DNA of 64,000 nt from Selaginella tamariscina (taxonomy: Eukaryota; Streptophyta; Lycopodiopsida; Selaginellales; Selaginellaceae). Below are positions 23,324 to 36,260 of this stretch, piece after piece. The translations under genes were made by a program, and so were the position numbers. The notes beneath the pieces are model-generated. The model saw only the letters and a program-made list of their open reading frames with translations, was not told where the DNA came from and did no database searches. Location of the stretch: NCBI GenBank assembly GCA_003024785.1, contig PUQB01000112.1, forward strand, positions 466,341 through 530,340, read 5' to 3'. How positions within the stretch are numbered: the stretch's first letter is position 1; each line of letters starts with the position of its first letter.

Positions 23324-23560
23324 GAGCAAACCTGGGATTCGTCAAGCTGAGTGAGACATTAAACGCCTGGAGCTGGACACTATCAACAGAGATTTCTGGA
23401 TTCTTAGGCTTGAACACGGTGAACACCAGAATAACCAGGATGATCACAACCAGGACAAATATGCAGAATGCGACACCACAGCAGAGCAGCAGTCGCTTCT
23501 TCTTGTGGGAATGTTGGACATGATGCTCATCTTCTGCTTTGACCCGCCGAGGTCCATCCC
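23290..23560 (-). pseudogene. LEA_2 / NDR1-HIN1-like gene fragment
   Basis: On the minus strand it encodes a cytosolic KAEDEHHVQHSHKKKR tail, then a cysteine-flanked membrane segment (LLLCCGVAFCIFVLVVIILV), then KPKNPEISVDSVQL and FNVSLSLTNPRFALV. This order is typical of the N-terminal half of LEA_2/NHL proteins, membrane-anchored proteins of stress and defence. After about 85 residues it passes into its own inverted duplicate, so the rest of the LEA_2 domain is absent. It is a fragment captured in the inverted-repeat element. Confidence 0.75.
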
Positions 23561-23568
23561 TCCGGTAG

Positions 23569-23644
<76 letters not shown>

Positions 23645-23799
23645 GGAGTTATAAAGATGAGCCGTATGTGTCTTTTATCTTGTGTACAAACACATATGTG
23701 TTTACTTCCATGCAAAGACCTGTTTAGGTTGTTTAGGAAGAGATACATGAGCTACTACTCAATTTTGAAGAAGCAGGTATTCATGTCACTGGTTGCAAT

Positions 23800-24199
23800 T
23801 ATATTCTTAATACTACTTTCTCTCTTTTTGCAATTATATTCTTAATATTACTTTTTATGATATTACCAATGCATTAGGATCATAATTATAGTCTATCTTG
23901 TGAATCCTAACAGTTCTAATGTGGTTTTAATATTAGAATGGGCATTTCTTTAATTTAACACTATGTGTATGTTCTAAGTAACTATTTACTTTCGTATAAA
24001 CATGTGTTTGTTATGTGATAGTTCTATTAAATATGTTTGTAACTACACTTTTACATATTATAAATACACATGAATGTCTACAAAAAGACAAAACTATCTT
24101 GTATCGAGCAGTACCACACACACAACATTTACATGTATAAGTATGTATGTTCATATAGCAGTATGCACGATTTTAACTATATATGCTTATCCATGTATG

Positions 24200-24269
<70 letters not shown>

Positions 24270-26322
24270 CAATAGCGTCATATACTTTGTGTGATGTATC
24301 ACATAAGTGCTATTTAAAGTTATGTATAGTTACTTATCATTATACGATTTGTACTATACAATTATTCCATGTACATTACACATGACCTCTTCGTATCTTA
24401 GTAGCACGGGAAAGAAAAATATATATCTAAATATTTTAACTTGCTTTAAAAATTATAATAAGTTTGGTTAACAAGTTCACATGTAATAAATTATATATAT
24501 ATATATATTCATTGTTTATACATTATAATATTTCTCTCTGCACACACACACACACACACACACACGTAAGAATATCTAAACTTCAAAATAATTTTTTTTG
24601 CTAAATGAAAAATATTAATAAAATAGTATAAGTACCCTATTTGTGATTAGTCCATTAGAAAAAAGAGATCAAACAAAATAGGATATAAATGTAGCTGGGT
24701 ATACAAATAAATATCTTATTCTATAAATAAAAAGTCTATCATAAATTATATTATGAAAATTAAATTTGATTATAATACATTAAAAAAATTTATTTTCTAA
24801 TTTTAAAATTAATAACACCATTTAAGTAATATAATTATGAAATAAAATTGAAAATCACTTACTACATCTATTTGAAATAATCATATTCTTGAACTTGTTT
24901 TTTATTAAAATCTGTAGACTTCAATGTTTTTTTCCATTTAATTCACACTTTTATTAAAGAAGTTTCTTGCACATAACAATACATTAATATTCAATAATTT
25001 TATTTATATAAATAATAACATAATTTAAGATTCTGAGTTTTATTTACTGTAGAATTTCCTTCAGTACCAATCTTATTGTGGTGTATAAATTTATTTATTT
25101 ATTAATAATTTTAATAGGCAACTGTGTATAATAGATAATAAATATATTTTCTTCCTTTTTTCACTTACTAATATACATTATATATTAAATATAGAATTTA
25201 TTTACTAGAGTTATTGTTATATGAAATCCTTAAGCTTTACATGAAAAATTCTAGATTAAGCAGGTGGCATGATTCAATATGTTCTAATTATACTATAGAT
25301 TAGAAAATTATATATTAAGCAAAAGAATTTTTATAAGTATGAATTAATTAAATTAAATTTATCATAATGATAAATGCTTTTCATTATTAACATTACACTA
25401 GGCTTCTTAGGCTTTAACTAATCATGTATATTTGATTAAACAATTATAATATAGTAAATTATATTTCATCAATGAACTGAAATGAATAAAATGAATTTTA
25501 TTTAGTAAATTCTAACCATTTTAACACTATCATATTTAAAATTTGTAATCGTATATATTTCATATTTATATTCTAGGTTATAAAATATTAGATATTAACT
25601 CAGAATTTTACCTAACTTCATATTAAAATAAATAGAAACAAGGGTTTCAGTACAATAACTTAAATGTATAAATGGTGTTAAACAATTTGACATTCTTATA
25701 ATCAAATTTTACATGTTAATATTATTTCACATTGAAATATCACCATTCAAGGAAATAGCAACTCTATTAAATAAAGAGTTATAAAATTAATTCTATTTTT
25801 AACTTAAATTTCTATTTAAAAACTTATGTTACAATTATTCACATTTAAACATCTTAATATCAAAATGTGTGGAAATTTTCTATTAAAATTAACTAGATTA
25901 TTTAATAATGATTGAATACAAACTTATGTGGTGTGTATGGTAAATCCAGCTATAGTTAGTTCTGTTTTTTTTTAGATCTACACGCCACAGCACATGATGT
26001 CAAATCGTGTGTTGTTTATTAATTATATGTACCTTAGAAAACATATGAAGAAATAAATAAATAAACATTAAAATTTATATTTGAATTTGAAAGTCCAAAC
26101 CACGCGCAACACATGACTTAAAATATTCACACGATACGCATAACACCGTATTATATCTGTCTAAGTTTCCAATTCTAACAAGTTATATTCAGCTGTTATA
26201 CAAATATAGCCAATATAGCATTACTAAAAATTTGCACATGAAATGCACGCAATTCTTTATTTCGTTAATTAGTTTCTTACGCCTTGTATATATATATATA
26301 TATATATATCTGTGTGTGTGTG

Positions 26323-26358
<36 letters not shown>

Positions 26359-26430
26359 AAGAAGCTCCATTACAATTTCAAACTCGGAAATTCTCCATTA
26401 CGGTTTCCTAACAATTTACACAAGAAAAGC
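23800..26430. other. Long AT-rich intergenic stretch with microsatellites
   Basis: No gene is supported. Microsatellites: (AT)n about 24,200-24,265, (CA)n about 24,541-24,565, and AT/GT/AT compound runs about 26,287-26,358. A short direct repeat (TTGCAATTATATTCTTAATA) occurs twice at about 23,797-23,850. The last 100 bp before 26,432 resemble the alpha-DOX upstream end only weakly. Confidence 0.7.
25476..25612 (+). repeat. Copy of the RPT3-gene 3' flank, inverted relative to 29,235-29,344
   Basis: Matches the complement of 29,235-29,344 over about 110-130 bp, for example TGAAATGAATAAAATGAATT and CGTATATATTTCATATTTAT. The match begins immediately after the RPT3 stop codon in the other copy. 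The two copies face each other around alpha-DOX copy 3. Confidence 0.85.
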
Positions 26431-26431
26431 A

Positions 26432-28869
26432 ATGGGCGCCTCTGTATCAAATGATGCACGAATCAATGAAATATACAAGAGTATGAGCTTCAAACACAAG
26501 ATCTATTTCAGGTTAGTGTTCTTCCCTTATATGTTTGCACATGGAAATGAATGCTTTTGTCTTGCAGATTGTTCATTATATTGACGGGCACACTCCTTGG
26601 CACAAGTTACCGGTTCTGATTGGCCTTTTCTATATCGTAATACGACGAACTCTTCACCAAAACTACAACTTGAAATACGTAGGTCCCAAGGAGGAACTGT
26701 TGAAACCATGTTCTCAGATTGCACTGGCTTTTAGAACTTCGGACGGTGCATTTACAGATCCTTCAGATGTCCAAGCCGGCGACTATGGATCGTTTTTTGG
26801 ACGAAATGCAGATCCTCTCCCGCCACAGCCTGAAGGTGCCTGCATATATACATGCACATATGCTACAATTACTTAGAATTTGAAAACAGATTCTGGATCC
26901 TCATCCAAGTGTTATTGCAACAAAGCTTCTTGCACGTAAGTCATTCACAGACACGGGAAAACAGTTCAACATGCTGGCTGCTTCATGGATTCAGTTCATG
27001 ATTCACGACTGGATTGACCATAAAGAAGATACGAAGAAGGTTAGAAAATCACTTAGATATAATTAAATTAGCTTAATATTGTTAATTACTCTATTTTACA
27101 GGGGGAGATCGTAGCTCCAGAATCAGTTGCATCACTATGTCCACTAAAAGAGTTTTGGTTTCTCCGTAGCAAAGAAGAAGAGACTGGCTCGAATGATATC
27201 AAGTTTGGACATAGGAACACGAGAACTGCTTGGTGGTACATTTCATACACCCATGCATATACATATCTCTTAACTACATAATGTGTACATAGATACTTTT
27301 GGTAACAGGGATGGAAGTGTTTTATACGGAAGCCATGAAGAAGTGTTGAAGAAAGTGAGAACTTTTGTGGATGGAAAACTAAAGATTCGCGAGGACGGGC
27401 TCTTACAACACGACTCCAATGGCGTCCAATTAGCGGGTGACGTCAAAAACTCATGGGCGGGAATCTCCATTTTACAAGCGCTGTTTATTAAGGAACATAA
27501 TGCAGTTTGTGACATGCTCAAGGTTGGGATTAAATAATACTTATATTAACAATAAGATTTTTCACATTATACAGGAAGCTCACCCTGAGTTTGGCGACCA
27601 AGAATTGTATTTACATGCAAGGTTGGTGGTTGCTGCAATACTAGCCAAAATTCATACCATAGATTGGACAGTGGAGCTTCTGAAGACCAAGGTACTCAAT
27701 ATTGGAATGCATGCAAATTGGTAAGATTATATCATATTAAGACTCATGTACACATACTGAATACAACTTCCTCAGGTATGGATTGCTAGGAAGAAGGATA
27801 AAGAATGCCATAGGTCACACTGGGAATTCACTATTGAGTGGTTTAGTGGGAATGAAGAAGCCTGATAATCATGGGGTCCCTTACTCGCTTACAGAGGAGT
27901 TCACTAGCGTGTACCGCATGCATCCCTTGCTACCAGATGAGGTTGTTATACGAGATATTGATAGAGCTGCTTTGTCTAACAAGACTCCACCATTAAGTGG
28001 CACAAGGTTGTGTGTGTGTGTGAAAGAACTACGCATGTATACATATACGTATAAAATATTTCTTTCAGGATTCCTATGATTGAATTGATTGGAGTGAAGG
28101 GTGAAGAAACTCTTAATAAGATTGGGAATGAGAAGATGATAGTTTCACTAGGTCATCAAGCATGTGGAGCACTCACATTATTCAACTATCCTCAGTTCTT
28201 TCGAGACGTACCACAAACTGATGCAAATGGTGTTCAAAGAGAGAATCACCTTGACTTGCCCGCCCTAGAGAGTAAGAAGTCTTGCTTAAACGTTTATTAA
28301 CTAGTTAATGAATCAGTTAAGATCTTCTAACTGCATGATTTCAGTTTACCGGGACAGAGAAAGAAATGTAGCAAGGTACAATGACTTTAGGAGGAATATG
28401 CTTATGATACCCATTCACAAATGGAAGATCTGACGGAGGACAAGGAAGTTCAAGGCTTGCTGAGAGATATCTACGGTGAAGATGTTGATAAACTGGACTT
28501 GCTGGTTGGCTTGCTAGCTGAGAAAAAGATTGAGGGCTTTGCCATTAGTGAAACGGCCTTCTTTATTTTCCTTCTAATGGCATCAAGGTAATTTTGCGTG
28601 CATATGTGTGTGTATGAGTAGATATACACATGCCAAAATAAAACTATTAATCTGTTTATAATGTCTCTCTTTAACATAAAATTTCTGCACAGGAGACTGG
28701 AGGCTGATAGATTTTTCACGTCAAACTTTAATCCAAAGCATTACACAAAGGAGGGATTGGCATGGGTGAACAATACCGAGAGCCTTAAGGATGTCCTAAG
28801 AGACACCACAGTGACCTTGTGGATAAATGGTTGAATGCCTCCAGTGCATTTTCTGTATGGAGTGCATAA
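26432..28869 (+). CDS. Alpha-dioxygenase (alpha-DOX/PIOX), copy 3
   Basis: Third, more diverged alpha-DOX with the same ten-exon plan: start MGASVSNDARINEIYKSM, end AFSVWSA. Haem motifs FMIHDW and VYRMHPLLPD are intact, and the NSWAGISILQALFIKEHNAV and DRFFTSNFN blocks are conserved. Exons agree with copy 2 at most residues, while introns have drifted in length and sequence, so this copy split off before copies 1 and 2 separated or last exchanged sequence. One-base losses in short homopolymers appear at the exon 1 donor (GG for GGG near 26,511), in exon 9 (CACAAATGGAAGATC near 28,418) and in exon 10 (CCTAAGAG near 28,797). It could be a pseudogene, but the pattern fits assembly indels equally well. 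Confidence 0.94.
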
Positions 28870-29344
28870 AGTGTGTAATATAGTAACATAAAGCACAATG
28901 TAATTAATTATATTGAAGTATCATGTTGTGATGGTAGCTATACTAGATTTATACTATCATATCCCTCTTCTACACAGGTTGCTGTACACCATATATTAGA
29001 CTTAATATCAATTGTGATGGTAAAACCTTTTAGTATGAAGTGATATGTAACATTTGTAAATTTCTAACTTTGCCCTATGTGATAAACCCCTATATAAAGG
29101 TTTGTCTGCCTTCAGAAAAAAACAGAACGATATAATTATTTAACTAACTAAAATAATTTATTTAATTAATGCTAATATTTATCATTTTGAAATAATATTA
29201 ACATGTCTAGGTAATCTTTAAAATAATATCTAATATTTTATAACTTAAAATATAAATATGAAATATATACGATTCCTAATTTTAAATATTGAGTGTTAAA
29301 ATGGTTACAATTTACGAAATAAAATTCATTTTATTCATTTCATT
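28870..29344. other. Intergenic, 3' flanks of alpha-DOX copy 3 and RPT3
   Basis: Two genes converge here: alpha-DOX copy 3 on the plus strand and RPT3 on the minus strand. No coding sequence is seen. The right third (29,235-29,344) is the partner of the inverted repeat at 25,476-25,612. Confidence 0.7.
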
Positions 29345-30785
<1,441 letters not shown>

Positions 30786-31230
30786 TCGGGTGCCTTTTCA
30801 AAAACCTTTTATTGTCAAGGGCTTCCAGGGATCAAAAACACATTGAATGCTCTCCAACAACTCCACGACTCTCTTGTATAAAACTACCGCAATAAGTTGC
30901 ACCATTCTCTGCTCAATTCCCAGCTCCAGAGCGTCGAGAACCTCATAACAAACTTTGAAGTCCAGGCGTGTGCACGCGTGTGCGTGTGTGTGTGTTATAC
31001 ACATTGGTATACATATTTACACATATAACAGGTGAGCAGGGCAAGGACGCTGGTAATGAGAGGAAGTATTTACATGTAGTTATGAATGCTGTTGTTGGGG
31101 ATGAACTCGTGGATATTGTTAAAGCCATGGAGACACAGCTTGTTGAATGGATCCAGAAGAATAATAGCAAGGCATCTATTGGAAAGACTTTCCAGAAAAC
31201 AGCCAAAACTTAACTACTTACCTCAAAGTC
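30786..31230. other. Possible coding pieces of unknown identity
   Basis: The minus strand 30,800-30,960 has an open helical stretch (ALELGIEQRMVQLIAVVLYK), perhaps a further upstream exon in the same direction as RPT3. The plus strand 31,031-31,212 has an open stretch (KYLHVVMNAVVGDELVDIVK ... KASIGKTFQKTAKT) following an AACAG acceptor-like site. Neither is recognised. GT/CA microsatellites lie between them. They may be exons of decayed neighbouring genes. Confidence 0.3.
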
Positions 31231-31878
31231 CAGCCACAGGTAATGCAGCTTGTGTGTGCGTGTGTGCGTCTTTGTTGGTTCCTATATATAAGCTTGCACA
31301 TATACACATACACGATGGATACGTGGAGAATAGGGAGACACAGAAGATATAAACACACATACATGTATATGATGTATCAAAAACACTTTTCAGGCTGGAT
31401 ATAGATCAATAGCAAAGGCAACAATGATACGAGAAATGTTGGAAGATCCCTCCTGTTAATAAATTTCCTGGCACAATTAATTTACGTGTTAAACTAGAAT
31501 TTAAATATAGTGAGAGTATAACATGTTGGAAAACATTAAATATATATTTTATTTTATTTTTAAATTCTTTTATATTATTTTGTGACTGTGAAAACAAAAG
31601 AAAATTATAATTTAAAATAGAATACACTAGTGGGACTCCCATTTTAATGATTAATAATAAAAAAATTTATTATGTATATTTGCATTTAATAAAATAATAA
31701 CATCAAAAATACGTTATGAAGAATTATGTTTATAGTTATTAGCCCTAAAATTCGTATTTAAAACCATAAACCCTAAAACAGGGGAACAGTGATTAGGGCA
31801 AGGATCTGGATCAAGAGGGTTTTGTAGATCGATCTGATCTGCGCGGGACGAGCAATGCAGAGATTCTGAGAGCTGGAT

Positions 31879-32689
31879 ATGGCGGCTCCGATCGTCGACT
31901 GGGAGGTGAGTTCTTATCCCTGTATAATCTGCGGAATTTTATATATATTTTCAATGTAATATGCAAAAGTTAGCATTTTATATATTAATTTTGTTTTTTT
32001 TTATTATATGTTTAAAAATGTGTTTTTTAAGAATATTTTTCAATGTAATATGCAAAAGTTAGCATTTTATATATTAATTTTGTTTTTTTGCCCTTTATTT
32101 TGATGTATATGTTTAAAAATGTGTTTTTTTTCCATATGTTTTCCATGTAATCTGCAAAAACGCCATCTTTCATGTATAAGCTGCAATCCTTTCATATATC
32201 TTTCCATACAAGATTCTATAATGCAATAATACACAACTTCACTACATATTATATCTGTATCTTATATATATTCTTGAGTTTGTATATACATACCATATAC
32301 ATTGTACTTTGATTTTATAGGTAATATAATCATAATAGTCAAATGTATTCACAATTAACACGGTATAATTATCAAGTTATCCCATGTATAGATACGTATA
32401 TACATGGGATGTGTGTGTATGGCCATGTGTTTAATTCGTGTTTTATGTACAGTCTGTAAAGGATGAGTTAGACGCGATCGATGATTCATGGAAGCAGCCG
32501 AGGTTCGATTCGCTAGCTCATGTTGTGGAGGTTCTTACCTCACCCAATCCCTATGGAAGATCCCTTATGAAGAACGCCGAAGACGTCGTTCAAGATAAGT
32601 CCGGGGAAAAATGGTTGGCAGAAACTAACGCCACCATTAATGGAGACACCTCAGTGCTCACTGAAAAACACACAAAAACTAAATCATGA
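31879..32689 (+). CDS. Small two-exon gene, unrecognised (or 5' part of a larger one)
   Basis: Exon 1 is 31,879-31,905 (MAAPIVDWE) with a GTGAGT donor; exon 2 is 32,453-32,689, starting SVKDELDAIDDSWKQPRFDS and running LAHVVEVLTSPNPYG. The splice keeps frame and gives about 87 residues. A telo-box-like AAACCCTAAA lies about 110 bp upstream, as in many plant housekeeping promoters. I do not recognise the family. The N-terminal 55 residues look well-formed while the tail (TEKHTKTKS) looks like read-out into non-coding sequence, so the gene may be truncated at about 32,600. It is acidic and soluble with no membrane segment. Confidence 0.5.
31945..32165 (+). repeat. Intronic tandem repeat, unit about 90-100 bp
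   Basis: About 2.3 copies inside the intron of the 31.9 kb gene. The block TCAATGTAATATGCAAAAGT starts at about 31,951 and again at about 32,040, with a diverged third start near 32,142. Confidence 0.85.
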
Positions 32690-32699
32690 AAAAAACTTT

Positions 32700-33600
32700 T
32701 AAAAAAAAGACAGAGAAAAATAACAAAGAACATACCAACGTTGTTAAGGGATGCTAGATCTTTGGATGAGAACAAACTTGATGTTAAGTTGGTTTGCAAA
32801 CTTTCGAACCTTGCGTTCTAATAGTTTCTGGGAGACTGCTAAAAAATCTTGGTACGATGGTGAGTTGGTCTGCTGACTTTCAAACATTGCCACTCTAGTG
32901 ATTCTTGAGACCTCTAAAGGCTCTATTCAAGAATCTTGACACTTCTATGAAATTTTTAGACCAAAATTAATTTATAATAGAGAATCGATTATTAAACTTT
33001 TAAACATTGCCACTCCAATGGTTCATACAATTTTCAGGACGTTTTATTTAAATATCTTAGCTTTTATTTAAGGATTTTTAAATTAGAACTCAAGTATAAT
33101 AATAACTCAGTTACTTTCGAGCCTTTCAACTATAATTTCTTAAAAAATCATAAAGTTTTTAAAAAAATGTCACATATTAACATCTTTATGGACCCGTTTG
33201 TTCAGCTCCATTTCATTTTACTTTTTAAGACATATTGCATCCAATGTGCCATGCGCCTTGCTGTGTGAGAGTACTCATGCTTGAGATGCATCAGACCAAG
33301 TGTTTATCAGTTCAGCTTCTCCTGTATGACTTCACCTACTGCTCGAGAGAAATTTTCGTAATGCCTTGCAAATTCGATCCGATTTGAGCTTCTACCCTAA
33401 ACAGAAATAAAAGACTTTGCCTCCTTCCATTGCATTTATCTTTCATTTCCCCATCCCGCTCTCAAATGGTATATTCTCTAGGGCACCCTATATTCAAATG
33501 TGAAGCAAGGTTTAAATGTTAAAAACGGTAGTATGTGTTAACCTTAAATGACGAGTTTATCTTATAACTATTTAATCCGTTAAGAAATACATTCAATCTT
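32700..33600. other. Non-coding, with diverged tandem repeats
   Basis: No gene is recognised. At about 32,775-33,040 three diverged units share the pattern GGT.TGC...CTTTC.AACATTGCCACTC, spaced about 90-130 bp. The remainder, to 33,600, shows no structure I can name. Confidence 0.5.
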
Positions 33601-34900
33601 GTTTCTTTTTTCTCTTCTCCGGTTTACTAACCTCTTCACGCTCTTCAGAGAATCTGTATGGTCTCACTTGCCTCTGACAACCGTTGTCCACCCAACCACC
33701 TTTGTGTTTGTAAGTCTTCAGATGCGGGTTGAAGCTCATCCGTAAGCTCTCAAGTAGCTTCTAGATTTCATGGTCATGTTGGATGTTCTACTCCTTCAGC
33801 CTCTCCATGAACCGATTTGGCATCATGCTCGCTATAACATAGACCTTGAGCAGCTCGTTGTAGACTGTTATGTCACCATGTCCTGCCATCATCTTTTCCG
33901 CAGCTTGTACGTCCTGTCTTTGAGCAAACAAAGGAAGCAACTTTAGCAATTATCTGTGCCCATGAATGTGTAATGGACGGTGTTCCCTCAACGTCACTTC
34001 CGCCTTGTCCATCATCTCTAGCTTGACATAGATCTCCACAATCCAAATAAGCCAGTCTTCTCAATGCTATGATGATGACTTACGCATATCTTGGCAAGAA
34101 AAAGATGGTTGGCAAGGTTCTTGCTTGATGAATCAACCTAGCTCTATGCAGCGAAGCAATATAACAATCAACTGCATGTGACGCGACAAAATACTTTGAT
34201 CGCCGACACACAACTGACTGACATTACGCTTACACAGTGCATCGTACATTATTATACCAATTATTCTATACTGTTAATTTTCGCCTGCATAGGATCCCAA
34301 ATAAAGTCAACACACAGAAAACTCCCACGTGCACTTACAACTAATTATCTGCTTTATTGGTTTCGAGGTTTCGGTCAACGATCTCCTCTCAAGGTCGAGG
34401 ATATAATGTATCCTTCTGAGATAGTCCAGTATATCTTCAAACTTGAGCGACTCAATCCCAAGTACGTAGGTGACGACTCTTTCTCGGACCTACTTTGATC
34501 CAACTACAAATTCCCAAGCGTGGTCATCTCTCAACTCCGCTGCAAGCATCTTACCAAACAGGGTCGTAGCAATTCCCAAACCGGCCAGCGGTCCAGGATC
34601 TGCAGCTCAGTCAAGCTATCAGAGTGCAGGGAGTTTTGCTTGGAGAGCGAAAAGAGCGGTCCTATAGAGACCAAGTTTCTGTTCACGAGCGAGTCTTCCA
34701 TGGCTTTGAACGTCCTTGGCTCCAGCTCCACCTTATTGTTTACCAAAGTCCAGTTCGCTGTCTTTCATTCTATCTACTAACTTCCAAAGAGCAAAAGATA
34801 AATACTTAGGAATGTAGTTAGCACCTATGTCACATCCTTCATTGAGTAGCCACGAGCCATCTGCATATCATACCATTAAATCAAATTCCCTAACCTGTTA
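33600..34900 (-). pseudogene. Degenerate host-gene exons, possibly PPR-related
   Basis: Minus-strand pieces read like a worn helical-repeat protein: DITVYNELLKVYVIASMM then MPNRFMERLKE near 33,780-33,880, and VELEPRTFKAMEDSLVNRN near 34,690-34,750. The V-Y-N-E-L-L and P-RTF patterns recall P-class PPR motifs, but stops interrupt every frame and the repeats are not regular. A decayed PPR gene is a weak inference; other helical-repeat genes are possible. Confidence 0.35.
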
Positions 34901-36260
34901 AAGTAAGAATTGTTAGACTCCAAGCAATCCATTTGATTCATCGTACCTTAAAATTAAACCCTAAAATTAGAACAAAACATAGAAATGTACATGCAGGATC
35001 ATAAACATGCACATGTATGAGAATGTTGCATGATGCTGCATAAGGTATAGTTTAACTCTCTAGAAACTGAAACCCTAAGTCACAACGATAAAACCGTGAT
35101 TTTCTCTGGCCGAAAGTTTTCGAATGTAATACTGTAGCACTTTTAATTTTGGGTTAACCTTTTTCTTTTATACACAATATCCTGGTGTAGTAGAAGCCAT
35201 CAACTCCCGGCCTGCTTCCCAAAATAGATCTCTACTCCAATTCTTCTCTAAATGACATGCTCGTCTGTGATGTCTTCCGCCTAGTACCATAGAGCCTGTG
35301 ATGTTTTGGCATCCTGGTTGTATACTGCAGAGAGCAGGTTGGCGTTCTAACCCTGACTACCATAGACATAAAGATCTTCTATAATCTTGGTACCAACACC
35401 ACGTGTTGTGATCCGACGCTACTTCCGGCTTTGGTATTCTGACAACCATCTTGCTAACAAAGAAAATAGACAACTGCCAAAAGATCAAGAACGACAGATA
35501 AAACTAGTAACAAGAATTCTTTCGACATTCGTTTGCAACGTTTCCAACTCTATGGGAGAAAGGCCGTAGATTGGACACCCGTTTCCGCCCAGTTGATGGG
35601 ACAGTTGTAATGACGATGTGGCAGAAGTGTCATTGATTTCTTCTTGTTGAAGATGTCAACAAAGTCAGCGTATTTTACTGGCATAATTGTAGGCTTCAAA
35701 ATTCTGATGTAGCATAACTGCAAAGACATAAACCGGATCGCTGTGATAAGTATAGATTAACAATTTTAATTTAGATTATAATTTAAATTACTAAATAAAT
35801 TATAATGCCTAAATCAATAAATTTTAAATTAATTTTGTATTTCATTAATGATTTTAAATTATATCAAAATATAAATTTAACTTTATATTTTTTAATTTTA
35901 TGAATGCTTTCTTAATTGATTCATTATATAAATTATATATAATTAATATTATATATATATATATAAAAATAAGGTTACTAATCATGAATAGTAAAAACCA
36001 TAAAAGTTAATCCATGGTTGAATTGCTTCAATGAGATAGTCAAAATTTGTGGTTGAAGTACTGTCAACATAGTTGTTGTAGACAAAGACGTTTGAGATGG
36101 TACGGTCGAAACCATAGACAAAGTTGAAGTCATAGGTGCAACTGGAATCAAGAAAGAACTTGCAGCGAGGCCGTAGAAAAGCAAGACTTGCTTCACTATG
36201 AGTTCTTAGAACTGAGTTGTACCCAAGTTGCGGCAACTCAAAATTGGACCTCAAAGCATC
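34900..36260. other. Degraded, mostly non-coding stretch
   Basis: Short open stretches occur on both strands (for example minus 35,982-36,254, 90 codons) without recognisable domains. AACCCTAA-like telo-box words lie near 34,958 and 35,072, which could mark the old promoter of the decayed minus-strand gene at 33.6-34.9 kb. At 35,750-35,970 the sequence is plain AT-rich. Confidence 0.4.

Larger units (their letters stand above)
22198..23796. mobile_element. Inverted-repeat element carrying host gene fragments
   Basis: Long terminal inverted repeats of about 210-240 bp, left arm 22,198-22,408 and right arm about 23,551-23,796. The outer ends read CCAGTGACATGAATACCTGC and its complement, and the arms share the CATATGTGTTTGTACACAAG block. 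Microsatellites inside the right arm (CA, AT, GA runs) lengthen it. Between the arms lie a dirigent-gene 5' fragment and a LEA_2 gene fragment. This is the architecture of a Pack-type TIR element (non-autonomous DNA transposon with captured genes), but no transposase and no clear target-site duplication was found, so a simple snap-back inversion remains possible. Confidence 0.6.

Noticed and set aside
24070-24385. Open frames across the (AT)n and (CA)n runs, encoding Tyr-Ile, His-Thr or Val-Cys repeats (also at 45,005-45,280, 49,632-50,080 and 63,606-63,788).
   Set aside because: They are translations of dinucleotide or hexanucleotide microsatellites without codon bias, start context or similarity.
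31031-31212. Assignment of the KYLHVVMNAVVGDELVDIVK segment to an exocyst or vesicle-tethering subunit.
   Set aside because: I could not match any motif with confidence, so it is left as an unidentified possible exon.
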